Below, one piece after another: positions 1-8,875 of a DNA stretch of 64,000 bases (within the stretch, counting starts at the first letter, position 1; each line of letters starts with the position of its first letter). The notes under the pieces are model-generated. The model had not been told where the DNA came from and ran no database searches. It saw only the letters and a list, made by a program, of their open reading frames with translations. The stretch comes from Arthrobacter sp. UKPF54-2 (GTDB taxonomy: Bacteria > Actinomycetota > Actinomycetes > Actinomycetales > Micrococcaceae). The stretch covers positions 3,286,001 through 3,350,000 of the forward strand of contig NZ_CP040174.1 of NCBI RefSeq assembly GCF_007858535.1. The letters are read 5' to 3'. The translations under genes and the position numbers were made by a program.

Positions 1-3000
1 ACCTTCAGGTCGCCGAACAGCGAGGGGCTGGGATTGACCCGCAGATGCACGGGCAGCCCCATGACCTCCACGCGGGAGTCGCCGTGCAGATGCAGCCGGA
101 CCTCCGACTTGCCGCGGTGGGTCCGGAGCACCTCGCCGAGTTCGTTAACCACGGCCTCGGTGGCCTTGTGCGTCGGCATGGTGATCACCAGCGGCCCGTC
201 CAGGCCTTCGCTGAGGTCCGGGACCGAGAGTTCCATGCAGTTCAGGGCCACGGCCCCGTCGTCGCGGCGCTGCAGCCGACCCTTGACGACGACGATCAGG
301 TCCTCGGCCAGCACCGACGCGATCGGGCCGTAGACCTGGCCGAAGAACATCACTTCCACCGAGCCGCCGAGGTCTTCGATTTCGGCGCGGGCGTAGGCGT
401 TGCCGCTGGCCTTGGCGATCCGCCGGCTCAGTGAGGTGATCATGCCCGCGATGGTGATGATGGCGCCGTCATGCGGTCCGTCCTCGGCGATGATCGAGGT
501 GATGGACTGGTCCGCGTGCTGGCTCAGCAGCCCCTCGAGGCCCTGCAGCGGGTGGTCCGAGACGTAGAGCCCGAGCATGTCGCGTTCGAAGGACAGCTTG
601 TCCTTCTTTTCCCACTCGGGCAGGTCCGGGATCTCGATGCTGAGCGAGGACTCCGACTCGGTGTCCTCGAAGCCGGCGAACAGGTCAAACTGCCCGATCG
701 CCTCGTTGCGCTTAAGCGTGATGACAGAGTCGATGGCCTCTTCGTGGATCATGGCCAGGGCCCGGCGGTGGTGGCCGAGCGAGTCGAAGGCCCCGGCTTT
801 GATCAGCGATTCGATGGTGCGCTTGTTGCAGACGACGGCCGGCACCTTCATCAGGTAGTCCTTGAAGGAGGTGTAGGCGCCTTCGCGTTCGCGTGCGGCC
901 ACCATCGCGTCGACAGCGTTGGCGCCGACGTTGCGGATGGCGCCCATGCCGAAGCGGATGTCGTTGCCCACCGGGGTGAAGTTGAGCGCGGACTCGTTGA
1001 CGTCGGGGGGCAGCACCGTGATGCCCATGCGGCGGCATTCGTTCAGGTAGATCGCCGACTTGTCCTTGTCGTCGCCGACGGAGGTCAGCAGGGCAGCCAT
1101 GTATTCCGGCGCGTAGTGCGCCTTCAGGTAGGCGGTCCAGTAGGAGATCACACCGTATGCGGCCGAGTGGGCCTTGTTGAATGCATAGTCGGAGAAGGGC
1201 AGCAGGATGTCCCAGAGGGTCTTGACCGCCTCCATGGAGTAGCCGTTGTCCTGCATGCCCTGGGAGAAGCCGGCGAACTGTTTGTCCAGCTCTGACTTCT
1301 TCTTTTTGCCCATGGCGCGGCGCAGGATGTCGGCCTGGCCGAGGGTGTACCCGGCCAGCTTCTGCGCGACGGCCATGACCTGCTCCTGATACACGATCAG
1401 GCCGTAGGTGCCGCCGAGGATCTCCGCGAGCGGCTCCTCCAGCTCGGGGTGGATCGGGATGACTTCCTGGATGCCGTTCTTGCGCAGCGCGTAGTCGGTG
1501 TGCGCGTTGGCGCCCATGGGTCCCGGGCGGTACAGCGCCAGGACGGCGGAGATGTCTTCGAAGTTGTCAGGCTTCATCAGCTTCAGCAGCGACCGCATCG
1601 GTCCGCCGTCGAGCTGGAAGACCCCGAGGGTGTCGCCGCGGGCCAGCAGCTCGTAGGAGGCGGCGTCGTCCAGGGCCAGTGCCTCGAGGTCCAGGTCCAC
1701 GCCGCGGTTCATCTTGATGTTTTCCAGGGCGTCGGAAATGATCGTCAGGTTCCGCAGGCCGAGGAAGTCCATCTTGATCAGGCCGAGGCCCTCGGAGGTC
1801 GGGTAGTCGAACTGCGTGATGACCTGGCCGTCCTGGAAGCGGCGCATGATCGGGATGACGTCGATGATGGGGTCCGAGGACATGATGACGCCGGCGGCGT
1901 GCACGCCCCACTGCCGCTTCAGGCCTTCAATGCCTAGGGCGGTCTCAAAGACCTTCGCGGCTTCCGGGTCGGTGCTGATCAGCTGCCGGAAATCGCCGGC
2001 CTCGCCGTAGCGCTTGGCTTCGGGGTTCTGGATGTCGGCCAGCGGGATGTCTTTCGCCATCACGGCCGGCGGCAGCGCCTTGGTCAGCGTCTCGCCCATG
2101 CTGAACGGGTAGCCCAGCACACGGGAGGAGTCCTTGAGCGCCTGCTTGGTCTTGATGGTGCCGTAGGTGACGATCATGGCCACACGCTCGTCGCCGTACT
2201 TGCGCGTCACGTAGTCGATCACTTCGGAGCGGCGCCGGTCATCGAAGTCGACGTCGAAGTCGGGCATGGAGACGCGGTCCGGGTTGAGGAAGCGCTCGAA
2301 GATCAGGCCGTGGTGCAGCGGGTCGAGGTCGGTGATGCGCATGGCGTACGCCACCATGGAGCCGGCACCGGAACCACGGCCCGGGCCCACCCGGATGCCG
2401 TTGTTCTTGGCCCAGTTGATGAAGTCGGCCACCACCAGGAAGTAGCCCGGGAAGCCCATGGAATTGATAACGCCGAGTTCGTAGTCGGCCTGGGTGCGGA
2501 CCTTGTCCGGGATGCCGCCCGGGTAGCGGTAACGGAGGCCCTTGTCCACTTCCTTGACCAGCCAGGAGGTCTCGTCCTCGCCTTCAGGGCAGGGGAACCG
2601 GGGCATGTAGTTGGCCCCGGTGTTGAAGGAGACGTCGCAGCGTTCGGCGATCAGCAGAGTGTTGTCGCAGGCGTCCGGGTGGTCGCGGAAGAGTTCCCGC
2701 ATTTCCTGCGGGGACTTCAGGTAGTAGCCGCTGCCGGAGAACGCGAACCGGGAGCCGCCGTTGTCGTACGTGGGCTCCAGCAGGGTGGAACCGGACTGGA
2801 TGGCCAGCAGGGCCTCGTGCGCCTTGGCGTCGTGCTCATGCGTGTAGTGCAGGTCGTTGGTGGCCACGAGCGGCAGGTTCAGTTCCTTGGCCAGGCGCAG
2901 CAGGTCGCCGGTGACGCGCCGCTCGATGTCCAGGCCGTGGTCCATGAGTTCGCAGAAGTAGTTCTCGGCGCCGAAGATGTCGCGGAACTCCGCGGCCGCC

Positions 3001-3527
3001 TCAAGGGCTTCACGGTACTGGCCCAGCCGGAGCCTTGTCTGGACCTCGCCGGAGGGGCAGCCGGTGGTGGCGATGAGGCCTTCGGAGTAGGTGTTCAGCA
3101 GTTCGCGGTCCAGCCGGGGCCATTTGCCGAAGACCGAGTCGAGCGAGGCGATCGAGGAAGCGCGGAAGAGGTTCCGCATGCCCACGTTGTTGTAGCTGAG
3201 CAGCGTCATGTGGGTGTAGGAACCGCCGCCGGAGATGTCGTCCTTGCGCTGGCTTTCCTCGCCCCAGCGGACGCGGGTCTTGTCGCCGCGGGCCGTACCG
3301 GGGGTGACGTAGGCCTCGACGCCGATGATCGGCTTGATGCCCTTGTCCGTCGCGCGCTTCCAGAAGTCGAAGGCCCCGAAGAGGTAGCCGTGGTCCGTGG
3401 TGGCCAAGGCGGGCATGCCCAGCCGCTCGGTCTCATCGAAGAGTTCCCCGAGCCGCGCCGCACCGTCCAACATGGAGTACTCGGTGTGGTTGTGGAGGTG
3501 GACGAACGAGTTGTTGCTGGAAGTCAC
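1..3527 (-). CDS. dnaE: DNA polymerase III alpha subunit DnaE (3' end cut by window edge)
   Basis: Replicative polymerase subunit that copies both strands at the fork. The GTG start at 3527 gives an N-terminus reading VTSSNNSFVHLHNHTEYSML, whose HLHNHTEYS is the opening of the PHP domain. The polymerase motif PDFDVDFDD is at about residues 422-430, carrying two catalytic aspartates (425 and 427). About 1175 codons are present. DnaE1 proteins of this group are close to 1180-1190 residues, so only about ten C-terminal residues should be missing beyond base 1. The last visible residues (RVNPSPSLFGDLK) fit the usual tail. It lies 52 bases downstream of the RluA-type gene on the same strand, so it may be read with it. 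Confidence 0.97.
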   Translation of the reverse strand, partial: MTSSNNSFVHLHNHTEYSMLDGAARLGELFDETERLGMPALATTDHGYLFGAFDFWKRATDKGIKPIIGVEAYVTPGTARGDKTRVRWGEESQRKDDISGGGSYTHMTLLSYNNVGMRNLFRASSIASLDSVFGKWPRLDRELLNTYSEGLIATTGCPSGEVQTRLRLGQYREALEAAAEFRDIFGAENYFCELMDHGLDIERRVTGDLLRLAKELNLPLVATNDLHYTHEHDAKAHEALLAIQSGSTLLEPTYDNGGSRFAFSGSGYYLKSPQEMRELFRDHPDACDNTLLIAERCDVSFNTGANYMPRFPCPEGEDETSWLVKEVDKGLRYRYPGGIPDKVRTQADYELGVINSMGFPGYFLVVADFINWAKNNGIRVGPGRGSGAGSMVAYAMRITDLDPLHHGLIFERFLNPDRVSMPDFDVDFDDRRRSEVIDYVTRKYGDERVAMIVTYGTIKTKQALKDSSRVLGYPFSMGETLTKALPPAVMAKDIPLADIQNPEAKRYGEAGDFRQLISTDPEAAKVFETALGIEGLKRQWGVHAAGVIMSSDPIIDVIPIMRRFQDGQVITQFDYPTSEGLGLIKMDFLGLRNLTIISDALENIKMNRGVDLDLEALALDDAASYELLARGDTLGVFQLDGGPMRSLLKLMKPDNFEDISAVLALYRPGPMGANAHTDYALRKNGIQEVIPIHPELEEPLAEILGGTYGLIVYQEQVMAVAQKLAGYTLGQADILRRAMGKKKKSELDKQFAGFSQGMQDNGYSMEAVKTLWDILLPFSDYAFNKAHSAAYGVISYWTAYLKAHYAPEYMAALLTSVGDDKDKSAIYLNECRRMGITVLPPDVNESALNFTPVGNDIRFGMGAIRNVGANAVDAMVAAREREGAYTSFKDYLMKVPAVVCNKRTIESLIKAGAFDSLGHHRRALAMIHEEAIDSVITLKRNEAIGQFDLFAGFEDTESESSLSIEIPDLPEWEKKDKLSFERDMLGLYVSDHPLQGLEGLLSQHADQSITSIIAEDGPHDGAIITIAGMITSLSRRIAKASGNAYARAEIEDLGGSVEVMFFGQVYGPIASVLAEDLIVVVKGRLQRRDDGAVALNCMELSVPDLSEGLDGPLVITMPTHKATEAVVNELGEVLRTHRGKSEVRLHLHGDSRVEVMGLPVHLRVNPSPSLFGDLK

Positions 3528-3579
3528 CGAATCATTCTAGTGCCGGGCACGGACACTTCCGCGCCCGGCACGCGGCCGG

Positions 3580-4554
3580 TCAGGCCTCGCCGGACTCCAG
3601 CACCTCGAGCGCGTACCGGAGGTCCTGCGGGTACTCGCTGGTCACGGTGACCCGCTCCCCCGTCCGTGGGTGGTCGAAGGACAGCTGCCGGGCGTGCAGC
3701 CACTGTCGCGTCAGCCCCAGGGTCGCGGCGAGCCGGGGATCCGCTCCGTAGGTGAGGTCGCCGGCGCAGGGGTGGCGGAGCGCGGCGAAGTGCACGCGGA
3801 TCTGGTGGGTGCGGCCGGTTTCCAGGTGCACCTCCACCAGCGAGGCCTTGCCGAAGGCTTCCAGCACCTCGTAGTGGGTCACCGAGTCGCGGCCGTCCTC
3901 GATCACGGCAAAGCGCCAGTCATGGCCGGGGTGGCGGCCGATCGGGGCGTCAATGGTGCCGGCCAGCGGGTCGGGCAGCCCCTGGACCACCGCGTGGTAG
4001 ACCTTGTCCACGGTGCGCTCCTTGAAGGCCCGTTTGAGCGCCGTATAGGCGTTCTCGGTCTTGGCCACCACCATCACGCCGGAGGTGCCGACGTCGAGCC
4101 GGTGCACGATCCCGGCGCGTTCGGGTGAACCCGAGGTGGAAATCCTGTAGCCGGCGCCGGCCAGGCCGCCGACCACGGTGGGGCCTACCCAGCCGGGCGA
4201 CGGGTGCGCCGCGACGCCGACGGGTTTGTCGACGACGACGAATTCGTCGTCGTCGAGCAGGATTTTCAGGCCTTCCACGACTTCCTCCACGACTTCCAGG
4301 GGGTCCCGGCGTTCCGGCACGACGACGTCGAGCCGGACGCCGGGGCTGAGCTTGAGGGACTTCCCCACGGCCTTGCCGTGGCTGCTGACGTTGCCCTCGG
4401 CGATCAGCGTGGCCGCCTGCGAACGGGAGATGTCCATGAGTTTCGCCAGGCCGGCGTCTACCCGGGTGCCGGCCAGCTCCTCGGGGACGGTAAAGTGCAG
4501 GGCCGTGTTTGACGGTCCGGTCCCAGGTCCTGTCTCGGCACCGGCCTCAGACAT
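3580..4554 (-). CDS. RluA/RluD-family rRNA pseudouridine synthase
   Basis: Converts uridine to pseudouridine in ribosomal RNA. An S4 RNA-binding domain spans about residues 28-75 ([21 protein letters not shown]). The RluA catalytic core follows, with HRLDVGTSG at 151-159, where Asp154 is the catalytic residue, and the late motif GRTHQIRVH. The length of 324 aa is normal for the RluD group. The start codon overlaps the end of lspA by 8 bases, which indicates translational coupling. Pairing of lspA with an rluA-type gene is common in bacteria (Rv1539-Rv1540 in M. tuberculosis). I cannot tell which rRNA position it modifies. Confidence 0.95.
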   Translation of the reverse strand: MSEAGAETGPGTGPSNTALHFTVPEELAGTRVDAGLAKLMDISRSQAATLIAEGNVSSHGKAVGKSLKLSPGVRLDVVVPERRDPLEVVEEVVEGLKILLDDDEFVVVDKPVGVAAHPSPGWVGPTVVGGLAGAGYRISTSGSPERAGIVHRLDVGTSGVMVVAKTENAYTALKRAFKERTVDKVYHAVVQGLPDPLAGTIDAPIGRHPGHDWRFAVIEDGRDSVTHYEVLEAFGKASLVEVHLETGRTHQIRVHFAALRHPCAGDLTYGADPRLAATLGLTRQWLHARQLSFDHPRTGERVTVTSEYPQDLRYALEVLESGEA

Positions 4555-5239
4555 TGTGTTCCCGTCCGTTCTCTTCCAGCGCTGCCGGCTGGGCGGCTGC
4601 CGCCGGGTTGGTGCCCTGGTTGTGGCGTGAGCCGTCCAGGCCGATGCCGCGCAGCGTCAGCAGGCAGATCAGCACCACCGAGGAAACCACGGCCGAGTCG
4701 GCGATGTTGAAGATCGCAAAGTTGGGCAACTGGATGAAGTCCACTACGTGGCCCATCGCGAACGAGGGCTCGCGGAAGAGGCGGTCGGTCAGGTTGCCCA
4801 GGGCGCCGCCCAGCAGCAGGCCCAGCGCCAGCGCCCACCAGGCTGAGCCGAGTTTGCGCAGCTGCAGCAGGATCGCGACGGACACGGCCGCCATGATGAT
4901 GGTGAAGACCCAGGTGACGTTCTCGCCGATGGAGAACGCGGCACCCGAGTTGCGGATGTAGTACCAGTGCAGCAGCGGCGGCAGCACCGGGATCCGCTCC
5001 CCCTCGGTCATGGTGCCGGTGACCCAGAGTTTGGTGAGCTGGTCGAACACGTAGGCGAACACCGCGAATCCGGCGAACAGGGACAGCAGTAGTGCGCGCC
5101 GCGGCCGGCGCGCCGGGGGCGTCGCGGCCGCGGACTGTTCGGCATCGGCCGGCCGGGCGGAGTCCGCGGGCCGGGCCGCGTCCGCGGGCCGGGCGGAGTC
5201 CGCGGGCCGGGCCGCGTCTGGGGTTGGTGCGTCAGTCAT
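4547..5239 (-). CDS. lspA: Lipoprotein signal peptidase (signal peptidase II)
   Basis: Membrane aspartyl protease that removes the signal peptide of diacylated prolipoproteins. Four membrane segments can be placed at about residues 49-68, 107-125, 133-149 and 183-196. The signature NLTDR (149-153) and the two conserved aspartates in GHVVDF (Asp167) and FNIADS (Asp181) are present; these two are the likely catalytic pair. At 230 aa it is longer than typical LspA (about 160-200) because of a cytoplasmic N-terminal extension of about 48 residues built from four hexapeptides ARPAD[S/A]. The lipoprotein at 27803 in this window is a candidate substrate. Confidence 0.96.
   Translation of the reverse strand: MTDAPTPDAARPADSARPADAARPADSARPADAEQSAAATPPARRPRRALLLSLFAGFAVFAYVFDQLTKLWVTGTMTEGERIPVLPPLLHWYYIRNSGAAFSIGENVTWVFTIIMAAVSVAILLQLRKLGSAWWALALGLLLGGALGNLTDRLFREPSFAMGHVVDFIQLPNFAIFNIADSAVVSSVVLICLLTLRGIGLDGSRHNQGTNPAAAAQPAALEENGREHNV
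5141..5212 (-). repeat. In-frame tandem repeat inside lspA, four hexapeptide units
   Basis: Codons 10-33 of lspA are four consecutive 18-bp units encoding [24 protein letters not shown]. At DNA level the array is two near-identical 36-bp blocks. It lies in the non-catalytic cytoplasmic N-terminus, so changes in copy number would keep the reading frame. Confidence 0.85.
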
Positions 5240-5277
5240 AGTGCTTTCGTTCCGGTGCCGGGAGGGCGGTTAATGCC

Positions 5278-5316
5278 AAAAGCCGGTGGCCGAGGAGTCC
5301 TCAGCCACCGGCTTTC
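5278..5316 (-). terminator. Rho-independent terminator after divIVA
   Basis: A 12-bp stem (AAAGCCGGTGGC on one side, GCCACCGGCTTT on the other) lies in the 96-base gap between divIVA and lspA. Read on the minus strand it ends in TTTT, so it should separate the divIVA transcript from lspA. Confidence 0.85.
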
Positions 5317-5335
5317 AGAATACTTGCTAAATGTC

Positions 5336-6013
5336 CTAGTTGGCTTCGACCTCGGGGGCCGCCACCGAACCACGGGCGTCAAGGTCACGCAGCTGGCCTT
5401 CGATGTAGGCCTTGAGGCGGGAGCGGTAGTCGCGCTCGAAGCCGCGCAACTGCTCGACCTTGCGCTCCAGGACGGAACGCTGCTGTTCGAGGGCGCCGAG
5501 GATCTTGCGGGACTTTTCCTGCGCGTCGTTGACCAGGCTGCTGGCTTCGATCTGCGCCTCGGCAATGATCTTGTCGCGCTGCTGTTCGCCGTCGGCGACG
5601 TGCTTGTCGTGCATCTGCTGCGCCATGGCCAGCAGGCCGGCGGCGGACTCAGCCGAGGCGGTGGCAGCGGCGGGGACCGGGGCGGCCACGGGGGCGGGAA
5701 CCTTCTCGGCTTCCTTCTTCTTGGCGGCTTCGGCGGCCTTGGCCTCGGCTTCTGCCTTGGCGCGGTCTTCTTTTTCGGCCTTGACGGGTGCCGGCACCTT
5801 TTCCACGACGGGGGCTGCAGCAGCGGAGCTGGCGGCCGTGCCGGAACCTGCTTCGGCGAGCTTCTTGCGCAGCTCGTCGTTTTCCTGGTTCAGGCGTCGC
5901 AGTTCGACGACGATCTCGTCCAGGAAGTCATCAACTTCGTCCTGGTCGTAGCCTTCGCGGAACTTGGTCGGCTGAAAGCGCTTGTTGACAACGTCTTCTG
6001 GCGTCAAAGCCAT
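5336..6013 (-). CDS. wag31: DivIVA-family polar growth protein Wag31
   Basis: Coiled-coil scaffold that collects at negatively curved poles and septa and directs polar wall growth in actinobacteria. The N-terminal DivIVA lipid-binding domain (MALTPEDVVNKRFQPTKFREGYDQDEVDDFLDEI) is clear. A first coiled coil covers about residues 28-55, an Ala/Glu/Lys/Pro-rich linker about 58-125, and a second coiled coil (MAQQMHDKHVADGEQQRDKI onwards) about 130-205. It is the last gene of the sepF-yggT-divIVA tail of the dcw cluster and is closed by its own terminator. A gap of about 150 bases upstream leaves room for a separate promoter. The length of 225 aa is normal. Confidence 0.96.
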   Translation of the reverse strand: MALTPEDVVNKRFQPTKFREGYDQDEVDDFLDEIVVELRRLNQENDELRKKLAEAGSGTAASSAAAAPVVEKVPAPVKAEKEDRAKAEAEAKAAEAAKKKEAEKVPAPVAAPVPAAATASAESAAGLLAMAQQMHDKHVADGEQQRDKIIAEAQIEASSLVNDAQEKSRKILGALEQQRSVLERKVEQLRGFERDYRSRLKAYIEGQLRDLDARGSVAAPEVEAN

Positions 6014-6164
6014 CTGGTCACCTCGTTGGTCTAGTTAGTCAGGAGGCCTTCCGGCCGTCAAAACTACGGTACCTAAATATGGTCTGGTTCCTCTAATTCA
6101 ACACCGCAGTGTCAAACCGGAGTTTTTAATCTTTTTAGCGGGCGGAGCTGGTCCGCCGCCGGGC

Positions 6165-6473
6165 TTAGGTGGCGATCGGCTGGGCGTACGTGAAGTACCT
6201 AGCGATGCCCATGGCCACCGAAACGGCCAGGAAGAGCACCAGGAACGCCAGGTCCAGCGAGATTCCGCCGAGCCGCAACGGCGGGAGAACCCGGCCGAGG
6301 AGTTTGAGGGGCCTGTCCGTGACGGAGTAGACGGCATGGGCGGTGACGAGGGCCACGCCGCGCGGACGCCAACTGCGGGCGAACATCTGCACCCAGTCGA
6401 AGATCAGGCGGATGATCAGGGCGACGAAAAAGAGCAGCAGCGCGATATAGACCAGTCCGAAAACAATTCCCAT
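6165..6473 (-). CDS. YggT family membrane protein
   Basis: Small integral membrane protein of 102 aa with two hydrophobic blocks (about residues 2-22 and 75-95) and the family pattern RLIFDWVQMFARSWRPRGVALV between them. YggT proteins sit between sepF and divIVA in many Gram-positive genomes. Their function is unsettled: osmotic tolerance and division roles have been suggested. This gene is at that conserved position (Rv2146c in M. tuberculosis). Confidence 0.9.
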   Translation of the reverse strand: MGIVFGLVYIALLLFFVALIIRLIFDWVQMFARSWRPRGVALVTAHAVYSVTDRPLKLLGRVLPPLRLGGISLDLAFLVLFLAVSVAMGIARYFTYAQPIAT

Positions 6474-6569
6474 GCGTTAGCTCATATCTCCATGATCATT
6501 CCGGATACCGCAGTAGCCCGACAGTGGTTGCGCATCCATTCCAGCACGTCTCTTCCAGCACGGAAAGTC

Positions 6570-6613
6570 GGGCACGGATGCCGGGCAGGTTTCCCTGCCC
6601 GGCATCCGTGCCC
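6570..6613 (-). terminator. Very long perfect hairpin between sepF and yggT
   Basis: Perfect 20-bp inverted repeat (left arm 6570-6589, right arm 6594-6613) with a 4-base loop. It starts about 10 bases past the sepF stop. On the minus strand it is followed only by GACTTTCC, a weak T tract, so it could be a terminator, a partial attenuator, or an mRNA 3'-end stabiliser for sepF. Confidence 0.7.
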
Positions 6614-6623
6614 GGATCCTGGA

Positions 6624-7154
6624 CTAGCTCTGGTTGAAGAAGCTGGCCTGCGTCTCGCTGATCTTCTTGTCGTCGCCGATAACTTCGACGTACGACGGCG
6701 AGAGCAGGAACACCTTGTTGGTCACGCGTTCGATGCTTCCGCGCAGGCCGAACACGAGGCCGGCGGAGAAGTCCACGAGCCGCTTGGCGTCCGCTTCGCC
6801 CATGTCGGTGACGTTCATGATGACGGGGATGCCGTCACGGAAGCTTTCGCCGATCAGCTTGGCGTCGTTGTAGGACCGCGGATGGATCGTGGTGATCTGC
6901 CGGAGGCCGGTGGTTTCGTCGCGGCTGGCAGCCGCTCGCTTGATGGGTGTCACGGGTGCGCGGTATTCCTCTTCAGCGGCGTAGGGCTCTTCCCGGGTGG
7001 CCTCGCGGACGGGGGCCGGCGCGCGGCGCTCCTCGCGGTCGTGCTCCATGGAATCGTCCTCATCCTTGTGCGGGGTGTGATGCTCGGACTCGTAGTGTTC
7101 GTCGCCATCAGCGAGCCCAAGATAGATCATTGTCTTGCGCAGAGCGCCAGCCAT
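6624..7154 (-). CDS. sepF: Cell division protein SepF
   Basis: Membrane anchor of the FtsZ ring. In actinobacteria, which lack FtsA and ZipA, it is the main tether. The N-terminus [16 protein letters not shown] is an amphipathic membrane-binding helix. A charged, disordered linker (about residues 18-75) follows, then the SepF core (about 80-165) with [31 protein letters not shown] and [29 protein letters not shown]. The length of 176 aa is usual. The FtsZ C-terminal peptide it should bind ([10 protein letters not shown]) is encoded at the end of ftsZ in the same cluster. Confidence 0.95.
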   Translation of the reverse strand: MAGALRKTMIYLGLADGDEHYESEHHTPHKDEDDSMEHDREERRAPAPVREATREEPYAAEEEYRAPVTPIKRAAASRDETTGLRQITTIHPRSYNDAKLIGESFRDGIPVIMNVTDMGEADAKRLVDFSAGLVFGLRGSIERVTNKVFLLSPSYVEVIGDDKKISETQASFFNQS

Positions 7155-7234
7155 GGTCGACTCCTAATCGTGTCCGTTAGGCGGGCCGCTTTGGTGACTT
7201 GACTGTGTTGGAGTCGCTGTCTTCTAAACATTGC

Positions 7235-7262
7235 ATTGGAATCCCCGCCATTACCTTCCAAT
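7235..7262. promoter_or_regulatory. Inverted repeat in the sepF leader
   Basis: ATTGGAA (7235-7241) and TTCCAAT (7256-7262) are perfect 7-bp arms separated by 14 bases. The element lies in the 117-base gap between yggS and sepF, about 80-110 bases before the sepF start. The shape fits a dimeric regulator site; no regulator can be named. Confidence 0.4.
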
Positions 7263-7271
7263 ACGTCGAAC

Positions 7272-8018
7272 CTACCGTAGTGCCGGGCGTGGACCGAGAA
7301 TATCGGAGCCAATTCGTAGGTGTGTCGCCCCGAAACGGACGGCCGCTTCGAGGTCCTGGCTCATGCCGGCTGAAATGGCGGTGGCCTGCGGATATTCGCC
7401 GCGGAGCCGGGCGGAGATTTCGGCCAGCTTTTCGAACGCCGCTTCCGGTGCGGCACCGAGCGGCGCCACGGCCATGACCCCGGCCAGCCTCAGGCCCTGG
7501 GACCCGGCGAGCTCCGCGGCCAGGGCGGGGACGTCGGCGGGCAGGGCGCCGCCGCGGTGGCCGTCGGCGTCGTCCTCCAGGCTGACCTGGATGAAGCACT
7601 CAAGGTCGGCTCGCAAGGTGCGTTCCTGCTCGGTGCGCACCGCCTTGGCCAAGGCGGCGACCAGCGGGAGGCGGTCCACGGAGTGCACGGCATGGGCGTA
7701 GCGCACAACGGACTTGGCCTTGTTGCTTTGGAGCTGGCCGATGAAGTGCCAGCGCAGCCGCAGCTCCTCGAGCCGGGCGGCCTTGTCCGCTGCCTCCTGG
7801 TCCCGGTTCTCGCCGACGTCGGTGACGCCCAGGGCGGCCAGCCGCGCGACGTCCTCGGCGGGGTGGAACTTGGTGACCACAATCAGTTGCGGCGGGTCGG
7901 CCTGGCGCCCGGCGCCGGCCACGGCGGCGTCGATACGTTGCCGGACGGCCGCGAGTGCCCCGCGCAACTCGGCGAGCCGCGGGTCGTGACCTGCGGGCCC
8001 GGCCGCGGGGGCGCTCAC
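7272..8018 (-). CDS. YggS family pyridoxal phosphate homeostasis protein
   Basis: Non-enzymatic PLP-binding protein of the alanine racemase N-terminal fold that buffers cellular PLP. The PLP lysine is in LIVVTKFHP (about Lys50). GENRDQEA and FIGQLQSNK are the family signatures, and the C-terminus has the phosphate-binding pattern LRIGSDILG. I use the GTG at 8018, which overlaps the pgeF stop as GTGA. A longer open frame upstream to 8273 lies inside pgeF and has no homology-like sequence. About 248 aa, normal. Corresponds in order to Rv2148c. Confidence 0.93.
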   Translation of the reverse strand: MSAPAAGPAGHDPRLAELRGALAAVRQRIDAAVAGAGRQADPPQLIVVTKFHPAEDVARLAALGVTDVGENRDQEAADKAARLEELRLRWHFIGQLQSNKAKSVVRYAHAVHSVDRLPLVAALAKAVRTEQERTLRADLECFIQVSLEDDADGHRGGALPADVPALAAELAGSQGLRLAGVMAVAPLGAAPEAAFEKLAEISARLRGEYPQATAISAGMSQDLEAAVRFGATHLRIGSDILGPRPALR

Positions 8019-8746
8019 GCGCCCGCCCGGTCTGGGGCGGTCCAGACGAGGCCGGCGAACCGGCCCGTGTGGTTGTTGCGGCGGTAGGAGAACAGTCCGG
8101 TGTCCTCCCGGGTGCAGCCGCCGGAATATTCGACGGCGACGCCGGCGGCCTCCAGCTGGCTGCGGACCCCGGCGGGCAGGTCGAGGCCCGGCGTCCCCTG
8201 GGAGGTGGTGAACCAGGTGGCCGGAACGATCGCCGCAACGTCTGCGCGCATGCCTTCCGGGACCTCGTAGCACTTTCCGCAGATGGACGGGCCGATCCAG
8301 GCGCTGATGCCCGTGGCGCCGAGGGCGCGCATGCGTTCCACGGCGGCGGGTACCACCCCGGCAGCCAGGCCGGGGCGGCCGGCGTGCACCACCCCCAGTA
8401 CGGGGGCCGCGGACGTGTCCCCGCGGTGCTCCCCCACCAGCACAACCGGCACACAGTCGGCCACCATCACGGCCAGCGGCTCCCCGGCGGACACCATGGC
8501 ATCCGCCGTCGGGGCGGGCCCGGCCTCCGGGCCTGCGGGGCCGGCAACAACGGCGACGTCGTTGCCGTGGACCTGGTTCATAAACCGGAAATGCCCGGAC
8601 CCGAGTCCGGCGGCGTGTTCGAGGGCTTCGCGGCGGGTGCGCACCGCGTCCGGATCATCGCCGACATGGAGCGCCAGGTTGCCGGCCGCAGCGTTCGTGA
8701 AGGCCGCCCAGACGCCGGGCCGTACCTCTGCTCGCCAGGAAAACAC
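8015..8746 (-). CDS. pgeF: PgeF/YfiH-type laccase-domain protein (peptidoglycan editing factor)
   Basis: Zinc-dependent enzyme of the multicopper polyphenol oxidase (DUF152) family. E. coli PgeF removes wrong L-Ser from UDP-MurNAc-peptide, and some members act on purine nucleosides. The three metal ligands are visible: His60 in NQVH, Cys98 in VADC and His121 in VHAG. CGKCYEVP follows at about 156-163. The start is GTG at 8746, directly preceded by an in-frame TGA, so no longer form is possible. It sits just downstream of ftsZ but behind a strong terminator, so it probably has its own promoter. 243 aa, normal. Confidence 0.92.
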   Translation of the reverse strand: MFSWRAEVRPGVWAAFTNAAAGNLALHVGDDPDAVRTRREALEHAAGLGSGHFRFMNQVHGNDVAVVAGPAGPEAGPAPTADAMVSAGEPLAVMVADCVPVVLVGEHRGDTSAAPVLGVVHAGRPGLAAGVVPAAVERMRALGATGISAWIGPSICGKCYEVPEGMRADVAAIVPATWFTTSQGTPGLDLPAGVRSQLEAAGVAVEYSGGCTREDTGLFSYRRNNHTGRFAGLVWTAPDRAGA

Positions 8747-8791
8747 TCAGCCCACCGCCACGTTAGGAACCTGCACTGTTGAAATCTTCAT
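8747..8791 (-). CDS. Possible 14-codon leader ORF before pgeF
   Basis: An ATG at 8791 opens MKISTVQVPNVAVG and stops at a TGA that touches the pgeF GTG in the same frame. It fills most of the short gap between the ftsZ terminator and pgeF. It has only a weak ribosome site. It may be a coupled leader peptide or chance; no family is recognised. Confidence 0.25.
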   Translation of the reverse strand: MKISTVQVPNVAVG

Positions 8792-8811
8792 ACCCAACAC
8801 CGTAACCCGCC

Positions 8812-8853
8812 AAAGCACCATGGCACCGCCCGGGGGCAGTGCCATGGTGCTGA
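8812..8853 (-). terminator. Strong terminator after ftsZ
   Basis: A stem of about 16 bp with core arms AGCACCATGGCAC and GTGCCATGGTGCT around a GC-rich loop, followed on the minus strand by TTTGG. It lies 23 bases past the ftsZ stop and before pgeF, so the main dcw transcript should end here. Confidence 0.85.
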
Positions 8854-8875
8854 TTGCAGTGGGTGGACCGCCGGC

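Noticed and set aside
5141..5212. CRISPR-like repeat array
   Set aside because: Units are contiguous without spacers and code in frame for lspA.
6137..6160. Terminator after yggT
   Set aside because: GGCGGA/TCCGCC can pair, but the minus strand continues into an A tract, not T.
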